Origin: an uncultured Alphaproteobacteria bacterium
GTDB lineage: Bacteria; Pseudomonadota; Alphaproteobacteria; Sphingomonadales; Sphingomonadaceae
Direction: 5' to 3'
DNA: 16,122 nt
Assembly (NCBI GenBank): GCA_903939555.1
Contig: CAJAHV010000436.1
Coordinates: forward strand, 1-16,122
Positions within the stretch are counted from its first letter, which is position 1. The number at the start of each line of letters is the position of its first letter. Positions 1 to 6,775 of this stretch are shown piece after piece. The position numbers and the translations under genes were made by a program. The notes under the pieces were generated by a model. It saw only the letters and a list, made by a program, of their open reading frames with translations, was not told the origin of the DNA and did no database searches.

Positions 1-1
1 C

Positions 2-424
2 GCCCTGCAGCAGCAAACCGGCGTGCCAATCACACGCAGCCCCGCTAGCGATCTTGCTGTGATTGCCGACCGGGTTCGCCTAGAACAGGTGCTGGTCAAT
101 CTTTTGCAGAATGCCCTGGAAGCCGCCGAGTCCGACCCGGACGGCGCCACTGTCTCCATCCGGGTCGCACGGGACTGCGACATGGTCACCCTATTCGTGG
201 CCGACAGCGGCTGCGGCGTGCCGCTCGAGATTGCCGCAACCCTCTTCACCCCGTTCCAAACTACCAAGGCGCGCGGGCTTGGGCTGGGCCTCGTCATTTC
301 CCGGGACATCTGCCGGGCGCTGAACGGCGATCTGCGGCTGCTGCCTGCGGGCGTAAATGATGGGCGCGGCGCCACCTTTGCGGTCACCTTGCCGTTCGCC
401 CACGCCGGCGGAGACTGTACATGA
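2..424 (+). CDS. Sensor histidine kinase, C-terminal HATPase fragment (DctB/NtrB-like), 5' end outside window
   Basis: This is the ATP-binding end of a two-component sensor kinase; the sensor and phosphoacceptor-His parts lie upstream of the window. The open frame runs in from position 2 with no start in view. Visible Bergerat-fold boxes are an N box (QVLVNLLQNALEA), a G1 box (DSGCGV), an F box (LFTPFQTTK) and a G2 box (GLGLGLVISRDI), followed by the usual terminal GATFAVTLP strand. The N box and the PFxTTK/GLGLGL pattern fit the DctB/NtrB type of kinase. The stop overlaps the next gene's start as ATGA, so kinase and regulator are translationally coupled and form a cognate pair. The signal sensed cannot be told from this fragment. 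Confidence 0.9.
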   Translation, partial: ALQQQTGVPITRSPASDLAVIADRVRLEQVLVNLLQNALEAAESDPDGATVSIRVARDCDMVTLFVADSGCGVPLEIAATLFTPFQTTKARGLGLGLVISRDICRALNGDLRLLPAGVNDGRGATFAVTLPFAHAGGDCT

Positions 425-1764
425 CCGCGGGATCGATCATCCTGGTGGAAGATGACAATGATCTGAAAAGCGCCATGGCTCAGGGCCTGCGCCTAGCTGG
501 CCATAGCGTTGCCGACTTCAGCAATGCCCGCGAGGCGCTGGACGCCATCGATGCCAGCTTCCCCGGCGTCGTGGTGAGCGACATAAGGATGCCAGGCCTA
601 GACGGCTGGCAGTTCTTCTCAGCCCTCGCTGCTTGCGATGCCGATCTGCCGGTCATCTTCATCACCGGCCATGGTAACATCAGCGATGCAGTCGCTGCTA
701 TGCAGCAGGGTGCCTATGATTTCCTTGCCAAGCCGTTCGCCATGGACCGGCTGCTCGGCAGCATTGCTCGCGCGCTAGAAAAGCGCCGCCTGGTGCTCGA
801 CAACCGCAAATTACGTGCCGCCAGCCTAGAAGCCGCATCGCAGACGCCGACCATTCTGCCGCTGATCGGCGACAGCGCGGCCATGGCTCAGCTGCGCACC
901 ACGTTGAACCATATCGGCACATTCGAGATCAATGTGCTGATCGAGGGCGAAGGCGGCACTGGGCGGGACCGCATTGCACGGTTGCTGCATGATAGCAGCC
1001 GGCGTCGTGGCCGGGCCTTTGTTAGGGTCAATTGTGCCGGCACACCCCGCGACCGGCTAGAAGACGAATTGTTTGGAACCGAGGACGCGCTACCTAGCCG
1101 CCGCCGCACAGGCCGCATCGAATTTGCCAGCAAGGGCACCCTGTTTCTTGACGGGATCGAGGCCCTGCCGATGACGATACAGCATCGTCTTGCTTCGGCG
1201 TTAGAAAGCGGGGAGATCATCGCCAATGGCGGCAACAGCCCGCTCAGCATCGATCTGCGCGTGATCGGCACCATCAGCCATGATCCCGACCGCGAAGTGG
1301 CCGCCGGCAGGTTAAGTTCCGAGTTGATGTTGCGCCTGGGCGCCGTTCGCATTCGTATTCCCCCGCTGCGCGAACGCCGCGACGATATCCTCCTGCTCTA
1401 TGGCCGGTACGCGGCAGAGGCCGCCCGCCGTTTTCATGTGCAGTTGCGGGCCATCGATCCCACTACCCGCGGCCATCTGCTCGGCCACAACTGGCCTGGC
1501 AATCTGAGCGAGTTGGCGCAGTTTGCCGAGCGCAAGGTTCTTGGCCTTAATCAAGATGCAACGGTGGTCGGCAGTACCGCCAGCCTGTCGGAGCGCATTG
1601 CCATCGTTGAAGCGGGCATGATCCGCGAAGCCTTGACTACCGCCGGCGGCCGAATCGCGGAAGTCCAGCGCCTGCTCAGCATCCCGCGCAAGACGCTTTA
1701 TGACAAAATAAACCGCCATGGCCTCAATCCGGCAAGCTTCCGCCGGCAAAAGCCAGAAAGTTGA
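421..1764 (+). CDS. NtrC-family response regulator, DctD-like, with a degenerate AAA+ domain
   Basis: The 447-residue protein has three domains. The receiver (about 4-118) has the acidic pair E10/D11, phosphoacceptor D54, T82 and K104. The AAA+ domain (about 146-385) and a C-terminal Fis-type helix-turn-helix (about 395-435) follow. Receiver and HTH look functional. The AAA+ part is abnormal. Walker A reads GEGGTGRD (176-183), with Arg at 182 in place of Lys. Walker B reads LFLDGIE, with Gly245 in place of the catalytic Glu. After ELFG (216-219) the GAFTGA loop is absent and the segment is about 3 residues short. Sensor II WPGNLSEL has Ser363 for the usual Arg. The PPLRERRDDI motif is kept. 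By family knowledge such a protein should neither hydrolyse ATP normally nor contact sigma-54, so it may act on sigma-70 promoters or by DNA binding alone. A GGAG site sits 7 nt before ATG 421, which overlaps the kinase stop. Confidence 0.9.
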   Translation: MTAGSIILVEDDNDLKSAMAQGLRLAGHSVADFSNAREALDAIDASFPGVVVSDIRMPGLDGWQFFSALAACDADLPVIFITGHGNISDAVAAMQQGAYDFLAKPFAMDRLLGSIARALEKRRLVLDNRKLRAASLEAASQTPTILPLIGDSAAMAQLRTTLNHIGTFEINVLIEGEGGTGRDRIARLLHDSSRRRGRAFVRVNCAGTPRDRLEDELFGTEDALPSRRRTGRIEFASKGTLFLDGIEALPMTIQHRLASALESGEIIANGGNSPLSIDLRVIGTISHDPDREVAAGRLSSELMLRLGAVRIRIPPLRERRDDILLLYGRYAAEAARRFHVQLRAIDPTTRGHLLGHNWPGNLSELAQFAERKVLGLNQDATVVGSTASLSERIAIVEAGMIREALTTAGGRIAEVQRLLSIPRKTLYDKINRHGLNPASFRRQKPES

Positions 1765-2053
1765 AACCACCGGGCGATTTTGCCATGGCGACCGATAAGA
1801 CCTGTTCACGGGCTAACGCGCCAGCCGCAAATCGCCAGCAAGGGTCGTGGATCGGCGCCAAAAGCATGTTAACATTCTCCCAAATACGACCCCTTCGCGA
1901 AACATCGTAAGCAAATGTTTCTGATGCCGTTTCGACTTCGTGGTGGGAGTCATTCCTGGCGCGAAACGCGACCCCGTCAATTCCGGCTATTTTTCCATCA
2001 ATATAGCATGTTGAGCGATTTATTGGTGGGGTCGTCATTCGGTGCGTTTTTAC
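1765..2053. other. Intergenic stretch with no convincing gene
   Basis: This stretch lies between the regulator stop and the IS stub and is visibly more AT-rich than its flanks. A minus-strand frame is open across it but matches no protein family I recognise, and it is in frame with the IS stub only by chance. A near-perfect inverted repeat with about 10-bp arms (1773-1783 GGCGATTTTGC and 1827-1836 GCAAATCGCC) could fold after the regulator gene, but its loop is 43 nt and no U-tract follows, so I do not call it a terminator. No sigma-54 -24/-12 pair with correct spacing was found. Confidence 0.5.
1866..1920. promoter_or_regulatory. Candidate operator cluster of ATGTT/AACAT half-sites
   Basis: A perfect 10-bp palindrome ATGTTAACAT sits at 1866-1875. 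About 25 bp downstream a second inverted repeat uses the same half-site, AAACAT (1900-1905) and ATGTTT (1915-1920) with a 9-bp spacer. Four copies of one half-site in 55 bp of non-coding DNA beside a Fis-type regulator gene suggest a protein-binding region. The binding protein is not known; the adjacent DctD-like regulator is one candidate. Confidence 0.3.
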
Positions 2054-2125
2054 AGTCTTCGCCCCCGCCTCGGCTTCCTTCAAAATACCGATGATCTGAT
2101 CCTCCGCAAATCTCGATCGCTTCAT
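2054..2125 (-). pseudogene. Truncated IS3-family transposase OrfA, first 24 codons
   Basis: The minus-strand frame begins MKRSRFAEDQIIGILKEAEA and continues GAKT, the familiar N-terminus of OrfA proteins of the IS407-like group of IS3 (typically MKRSRF-E-QII-ILKE-E-G). Intact OrfA proteins are around 85-100 residues and carry a helix-turn-helix that continues with a segment such as DVCRKHG. Here, after AKT, the frame runs into unrelated sequence. The fragment cannot encode a functional transposase subunit. Confidence 0.75.
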
Positions 2126-2189
2126 CGTCGGTCCGGTCTCAGGGGCCGGGCACTAATCGATTGTGAAGAAAAATCAGGGGGTCGGGTCA
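2054..2189 (-). mobile_element. Left-end remnant of an IS3-family insertion sequence
   Basis: Read on the minus strand, the remnant starts at 2189 with TGACCCGACCCCCTGA, a plausible IS3-type terminal repeat beginning with TG. An untranslated leader follows, then the first 24 codons of an IS3-family OrfA. After about 2054 the similarity stops abruptly. Neither the rest of orfA, nor orfB with its DDE catalytic domain, nor a clear right end is present. It is therefore a dead stub left by deletion. It sits about 160 bp upstream of the TonB receptor start and may have reshaped that gene's control region. Confidence 0.7.
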
Positions 2190-2241
2190 ATGCTTGTGGA
2201 CTTGCCAGAGCGAGCTTTCTCCACTCCCATCAGATTTTATT

Positions 2242-2274
2242 ATGCAAGTATAGTGCAATGCCATCATATTGCAT
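2242..2274. promoter_or_regulatory. Candidate operator upstream of the TonB receptor gene (TGCAA/TTGCA half-sites)
   Basis: Three matching half-sites lie in 33 bp: TGCAA at 2243-2247, TGCAA at 2254-2258 (11-bp phase) and TTGCA at 2269-2273. The last two form TGCAAT-N8-ATTGCA, and the outer pair extends to ATGCAA (2242-2247) with TTGCAT (2269-2274). It lies 75-107 bp before the receptor ATG, a natural place for a promoter or operator. The LysR regulator at the end of the downstream gene run is the obvious candidate ligand, but the spacing is not the textbook T-N11-A box, so this is inference. Confidence 0.35.
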
Positions 2275-2336
2275 GGCTCTGTAATGTTTCTACGTGTCGG
2301 TTGCGTTGGCAATGCGAAAATGCAGGCATGACGACA

Positions 2337-2344
2337 AAGGGGGA
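2337..2344 (+). promoter_or_regulatory. Strong ribosome binding site of the TonB receptor gene
   Basis: AAGGGGGA ends 4 nt before ATG 2349. It decides the start among several in-frame candidates, including an upstream ATG at 2328 and the longer open frame back to 2163. Only the 2349 start puts a clean signal peptide at the protein's N-terminus. Confidence 0.7.
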
Positions 2345-2348
2345 ATAC

Positions 2349-5204
2349 ATGAGCCGTTTAGACCGGACTGCGCGCACGTTGCTGTTGGTTTCGCTGGCGA
2401 GCGGCGCCTCGCACGCCGCGCTCGCCCAATCTACGCCACCCAATGTCATTGCCACCAAAACTGTCGCAGATGCCGCCGATGACGCCATCATCGTGACCGG
2501 CTCGCGTATCCGCCGGTCCGACGCCAGCAGCGTCGGACCGATCACCACGTTGAACAGCGAAGACATAGCTTTCACGGCGCCAACCTCCGTCGGCGACCTG
2601 CTGCAGGCTTTGCCGAGCGTTGGGGTGAGCCTCAATTCAAACGGCACCCAAGGTACCTCCTTCGGCGTCAGTTCGATCAACCTGCGCTATCTTGGCAGCG
2701 CCGAAGGCAGCGGCAACCGCACGCTCGTGCTCGTGGACGGCCACCGCTGGGTCAACGCCGCCGGCGGCCGCGGCTTCCGTGACTTTGTCGATCTCAACAC
2801 AATCCCCTTGGGCATTGTTGACCGCATCGAAGTGCTGAAGGACGGCGCGTCGGCCATTTATGGCGCTGATGCCATAGCCGGCGTCGTCAACATCCAGACC
2901 AAGCGCCGTGTCGACGGCTTCGAGGCGAATGCCCGGATCGGCACTTCAAGCCGCGGCGATAACGAGAACTACAGCGGCTGGATCAATTGGGGCGCGACGC
3001 GGGGCCGTTTTTCGGTCCTGCTTTCCGCCAGCTATAATGAGACTAAGCCCATCCTGACCGCCGACCGCGCCATCACCGAGCGCGCGCTCGCACCCTTAAC
3101 CGCAGCGCCAACCAGTCCGCGCGGCTTGTTTGTGCTGCCGGGCCTGACCAGCAACGCCTATTTCGGCACCCCGGCTAACTTCGGCAACAACGCCGCCAAC
3201 GCCATCACCCGTCTGCCCGACGTCACCGCCTTCGGCCGTGGTCCTGGCGCAGATGAAGGCTTTCGCGTCGCTCGCCTCCCTGGCGACGATTACAATACCC
3301 AGGCGCAGGGCATCTACGCCGCCGGCCCCAGCCAGCGGCTCGGCCTGTTTGGCCGCATGTCCTACGAAGTCAGCGACGGTATCGATGCGCGAATGGAACT
3401 GCTTTACAACAACCGTAAGTCCAGCCAGCTGTTTTCCCCGGTGCTGCTCGATATCCGCGGCAGCAACGGCTTCTCCGTCTCCAAGGACCAGGCCTTCAAC
3501 CCGTTCGGAACAGCAAATGGCGTACCACTGGCCAACGCCCTCGGCTTTGCCGGCACCTTCCGCGCTCAGCGCGTCGCCGTGGAAGTTGGCAATCGCGACA
3601 ATCAGCAGGAAGTCGACACCTTGCGTGTGGCAGCCGGTGTCGATGGCAAGCTGTCGCTGTTGGGCGAATGGCGCTGGGACATGTTCTTCTCCTACTCGCA
3701 GAACAAGGCGACATTCCGCGCCGTCAACCAGGTCAATCTGGAAAATGTTTTCAGCGCCCTGACGTCACCGGCGACCTGCGCCGCTGCCGCCGGCTGCACG
3801 CCCCTGAATATTTTTGGTACGATCACCCCCGAAATGGCCGGTTACATTCGTTACACCGGCTTTGATGAAAACGGCGCCAGCCAATATGATTTCACCGCCA
3901 ATGCGTCGCGCGAGCTCTTCGACCTGCCGGGCGGCAAGGCCGGTCTCGCCATCGGCTACGAATTCCGTCACGAATCTGCCTATGATCGTCCCGACGTTTT
4001 TGCCGGCACGCTTTCGGCGCTGCTACCGCCGGTTAGCGGCATTCGCCAGTCGCCGACGACTGCCCAGTCCCGCGAACCGACCAGCGGCGCTTATGACCTG
4101 CACGAAGCCTATGCCGAAATCAGCCTGCCGCTGCTTGCCGACCTGCCGCTCATAAAGAGCCTCGATGTCGATGCGGCGGTGCGCTATTCGGAATATTCCA
4201 CCGTCGGTGGCAAGGCGACGACCAAGGTCGGTGTCGCCTGGCGCCCGGTGAGCGACCTGCTGGTGCGGGGCACCTATAGCCAGGGCTTCCGCGCGCCCTC
4301 CATCCTCGAACTCAACCAAGGCCAGCGCCAGACCAACTTCCAGGCGGTTGACCCCTGTAACGGCGGCGGCGCAGGGCTTGTCGGGTGCGCCGGTGTTCCG
4401 ACAAGCTACAATCAGAACCAGTTCGGCAGCGGTGCTATCGCCGGCATCACGGCCGGCAACCGCTTCCTGACGCCGGAAACGGCCGACACCTACAGCGCCG
4501 GTCTGGCCTATACTCCCACATATCTGCGTGGCTTTTCGGCAACGCTGGACTGGTTCCGCATCAATGTGAACGACGCCATTGCCGCCCAAACGGCAGCACA
4601 GATTCTGAACGCCTGCGCGACGCTCAACCAGTTCTGTGATCTTATCAAGCGTGAGCCGAGCGGCGAGATCGTCCAGCTCACACAGGCCGTGGTGAACCTC
4701 AACCGCATCGAAGTGGAAGGTATCGACGCGACCGTGCGCTATGATTTCACCACCCCCATCGGCAAGTTCGGGGCAGTGGCCGATGTTTCCTATCTCAGCC
4801 GCTTCCGCACGCTGACACCGCAGCCTAACGGGGTCCTCCTTATCGACGATCGCGCTGGCAAGTCCGACCAGCCCCGCTCGACCTTTCCCCGCTGGAAGGG
4901 TCAGGGCTCGCTGCGCTATTCGGTCAGCGATTTCACGGCTAGCTGGCGCGGCCGCTATATAGGTTCCAGCGCCGACATCCCGAACAACGCAGTCAACGGC
5001 GGCACGATCCCCGCCATCTGGTACCATGATGTTCAGCTAGGCTACACCATGCCCGGCCCCGCGATCACGCTGGCGCTGGGCATCGATAATCTGTTCGACC
5101 AGCAGCCCCCGGCATCGGCGGCCAACAATCCCGCCAACTTCGACATCTACACTTATGATATCCGGGGCCGCTATCTTTACGCCACGGTCGCGGTGCGCTT
5201 CTGA
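2349..5204 (+). CDS. TonB-dependent outer-membrane receptor
   Basis: The 951-residue protein is an outer-membrane beta-barrel that imports a ligand using TonB-ExbBD energy. The chosen start gives a signal peptide with basic N-region MSRLDRTAR, a hydrophobic core and cleavage near SHAALA-Q (about 26/27). A TonB-box-like segment DAIIVTGSR lies at about 45-53. The plug domain follows, with LVLVDGHRW, DRIEVLKDGASAIYGADAIAGVVNI and related motifs. The barrel has the late YSQGFRAPSILELN motif and ends in YATVAVRF with a terminal Phe, as outer-membrane barrels do. The size and the long plug-proximal loops match sphingomonad and Caulobacter receptors for peptides, sugars or aromatics rather than small siderophore receptors. 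Its substrate is not readable directly. The next gene begins 26 nt after its stop, so it is probably the outer-membrane entry step for what the AbgT transporter and hydrolase handle. Confidence 0.95.
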   Translation: MSRLDRTARTLLLVSLASGASHAALAQSTPPNVIATKTVADAADDAIIVTGSRIRRSDASSVGPITTLNSEDIAFTAPTSVGDLLQALPSVGVSLNSNGTQGTSFGVSSINLRYLGSAEGSGNRTLVLVDGHRWVNAAGGRGFRDFVDLNTIPLGIVDRIEVLKDGASAIYGADAIAGVVNIQTKRRVDGFEANARIGTSSRGDNENYSGWINWGATRGRFSVLLSASYNETKPILTADRAITERALAPLTAAPTSPRGLFVLPGLTSNAYFGTPANFGNNAANAITRLPDVTAFGRGPGADEGFRVARLPGDDYNTQAQGIYAAGPSQRLGLFGRMSYEVSDGIDARMELLYNNRKSSQLFSPVLLDIRGSNGFSVSKDQAFNPFGTANGVPLANALGFAGTFRAQRVAVEVGNRDNQQEVDTLRVAAGVDGKLSLLGEWRWDMFFSYSQNKATFRAVNQVNLENVFSALTSPATCAAAAGCTPLNIFGTITPEMAGYIRYTGFDENGASQYDFTANASRELFDLPGGKAGLAIGYEFRHESAYDRPDVFAGTLSALLPPVSGIRQSPTTAQSREPTSGAYDLHEAYAEISLPLLADLPLIKSLDVDAAVRYSEYSTVGGKATTKVGVAWRPVSDLLVRGTYSQGFRAPSILELNQGQRQTNFQAVDPCNGGGAGLVGCAGVPTSYNQNQFGSGAIAGITAGNRFLTPETADTYSAGLAYTPTYLRGFSATLDWFRINVNDAIAAQTAAQILNACATLNQFCDLIKREPSGEIVQLTQAVVNLNRIEVEGIDATVRYDFTTPIGKFGAVADVSYLSRFRTLTPQPNGVLLIDDRAGKSDQPRSTFPRWKGQGSLRYSVSDFTASWRGRYIGSSADIPNNAVNGGTIPAIWYHDVQLGYTMPGPAITLALGIDNLFDQQPPASAANNPANFDIYTYDIRGRYLYATVAVRF

Positions 5205-5230
5205 AGCCGCCGATGAACATAAGGGGCGGA

Positions 5231-6775
5231 ATGCTGGAACGCATCGAAAGATTCGGCAACCGCCTGCCGGACCCGGTCTTCATTTTCCTTGGCTGCATGA
5301 TCCTGGCGATCATTGCCTCGGTGATAGCTGCCGCGACCGGCTGGTCGGCGGTCAATCCCGTCACCGGCGAGACGCTGCGGGCGCAGAGCCTGTTGTCACA
5401 GGCCAATATCGCGAAGCTGTTCGTCGAAATGCCGGAGACACTCACCGGCTTTCCGCCGCTCGGGCTGGTGCTGGTGGTCATGCTCGGTGCAGCAGTAGCC
5501 GAACGTTCTGGCATGTTCACGACCCTGCTGGGCCTTGCGGTGCGCGGCCTGCCGAGGCGTGCGCTCACGCCCGCTGCCTTCATCCTTGGCATGCTTTCTC
5601 ACCACGCATCGGACGCGGCCTATGTGGTTTACATTCCGCTTGTCGCATTGGTCTACGCTCAGGCCGGGCGGCACCCGCTGGCGGGTGTCGCGGTGTCGTT
5701 CGCCGCCGTCTCTGGTGGCTTTGCCGGCAATGCCGTGCCCGGCCAGATGGATGTGCTGCTTCTCGGCATTACCGAACCGGCAGCCCGATTGGTCGATCCG
5801 GCATTTGCCATGAACCCGCTGGGCAATTGGTGGTTCAGCATTGCCATCCTGCTGGTCTTCACGCCCATCGCCTGGTTCGTGACCGACAGGATCGTCGAAC
5901 CGCGGCTTGGCCTGTGGAGCGCCGAAGCAGCCAGCGACCATATGATCGCAGCGCCCACCCCCGATATCGGCAAGCAGGAACGCCGCGCCCTGCGCCGCGC
6001 TGGGCTTGCGGCGTTGGCCGTCATCGCGTTGTTCGCCGCACTGGCACTATGGCCGGGTTTTTCGCCGCTGATTGATGACAATGCCGAAGGTCCGCAACAG
6101 CTAAAGCCCTTTTATCAGTCGCTTATCGCAGCCTTCTTCTTGCTGTTTCTCGCCAGTGGCTGGGCCTATGGCGCCGCCGCCGGCACGGTCCGATCACACC
6201 GGGATGTCGTCGGGATGATGGGCGACGGCATGCGCAGCATGGCCCCCTATATTGTCATCGCCTTTTTCGCGGCGCATTTCGTAGCGGTTTTCCGATGGTC
6301 CAATATCGGGCCAATCCTCGCCGTACAGGGTGCGGAATGGTTGCAGGGCCTGTCGCTTCCTCAGCCGGCCCTGCTGGTCGCGCTGGTTGGCCTGTCCTCC
6401 GGCTTCGACTTTCTCATTGGCTCGGCTTCGGCCAAATGGAGCGCGATGGCGCCGGTCGTGGTACCGATGCTGATGATGCTCGGCATCTCGCCGGAAATGA
6501 CCACTGCGGCCTACCGGATGGGCGACAGTGTCACCAACATCATCTCGCCGCTCGCTTCTAACTTCCCGCTCATCCTCATCATCTGCCAGCGCTGGAACCG
6601 GAATTTCGGGCTCGGCTCGGTGATAGCGACGATGCTACCGTACAGCATCGGCTTCGCCATCGCGGGCATGGTGCTTATCGCGGGCTGGGTGACACTCGGC
6701 ATTCCGGTAGGACCCGGCGCCCCGGCCGCCTATTCGGTACCAATGATGCCTTCCGCGCCGCGAACGCGCGCGTGA
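5231..6775 (+). CDS. AbgT-family inner-membrane transporter
   Basis: The 514-residue polytopic membrane protein belongs to the p-aminobenzoyl-glutamate transporter family (E. coli AbgT, MtrF, YdaH). It opens MLERIERFGNRLPDPVFIF, the usual family entry to the first helix. Family blocks include GMLSHHASDAAYVVYIPL, SGGFAGNAVPGQMD, SGFDFLIGSASAKWSAMAP and YRMGDSVTNIISPL. By spacing, D174, W403, P421 and R429 seem to line up with the transport-site residues I recall for MtrF and YdaH. Known members import p-aminobenzoyl-glutamate or related dipeptides, or export sulfonamides. The start at 5231 is chosen because AAGGGG lies 4 nt before it; an in-frame ATG at 5213 would add six residues but has no good ribosome site. 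Its stop overlaps the hydrolase start (GTGA). Family confidence is high; substrate unknown. Confidence 0.9.
   Translation: MLERIERFGNRLPDPVFIFLGCMILAIIASVIAAATGWSAVNPVTGETLRAQSLLSQANIAKLFVEMPETLTGFPPLGLVLVVMLGAAVAERSGMFTTLLGLAVRGLPRRALTPAAFILGMLSHHASDAAYVVYIPLVALVYAQAGRHPLAGVAVSFAAVSGGFAGNAVPGQMDVLLLGITEPAARLVDPAFAMNPLGNWWFSIAILLVFTPIAWFVTDRIVEPRLGLWSAEAASDHMIAAPTPDIGKQERRALRRAGLAALAVIALFAALALWPGFSPLIDDNAEGPQQLKPFYQSLIAAFFLLFLASGWAYGAAAGTVRSHRDVVGMMGDGMRSMAPYIVIAFFAAHFVAVFRWSNIGPILAVQGAEWLQGLSLPQPALLVALVGLSSGFDFLIGSASAKWSAMAPVVVPMLMMLGISPEMTTAAYRMGDSVTNIISPLASNFPLILIICQRWNRNFGLGSVIATMLPYSIGFAIAGMVLIAGWVTLGIPVGPGAPAAYSVPMMPSAPRTRA

Noticed and set aside
1950..1985. Possible sigma-54 promoter (TGGCGCGAAACGCGA) before the receptor gene
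   Set aside because: The GG and GC dinucleotides are two bases too close for a -24/-12 promoter, and the -12 side lacks TTGC.
1724..2125. A 133-residue minus-strand open frame as one gene
   Set aside because: Only its first 24 codons resemble a known protein (IS3 OrfA). The rest has no recognisable domain and runs into the antisense of the regulator's 3' end, so it is a stub fused to random open frame.
2163..2348. Longer receptor reading frame starting at 2163 or at ATG 2328
   Set aside because: The extension has no signal peptide, crosses the IS end and the operator-like repeats, and lacks a good ribosome site. ATG 2349 has AAGGGGGA and a clear signal peptide.
4023..5027. A 334-residue minus-strand open frame
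   Set aside because: It lies wholly antisense to the TonB receptor barrel, has no family motif, and is a product of GC-rich codon structure.
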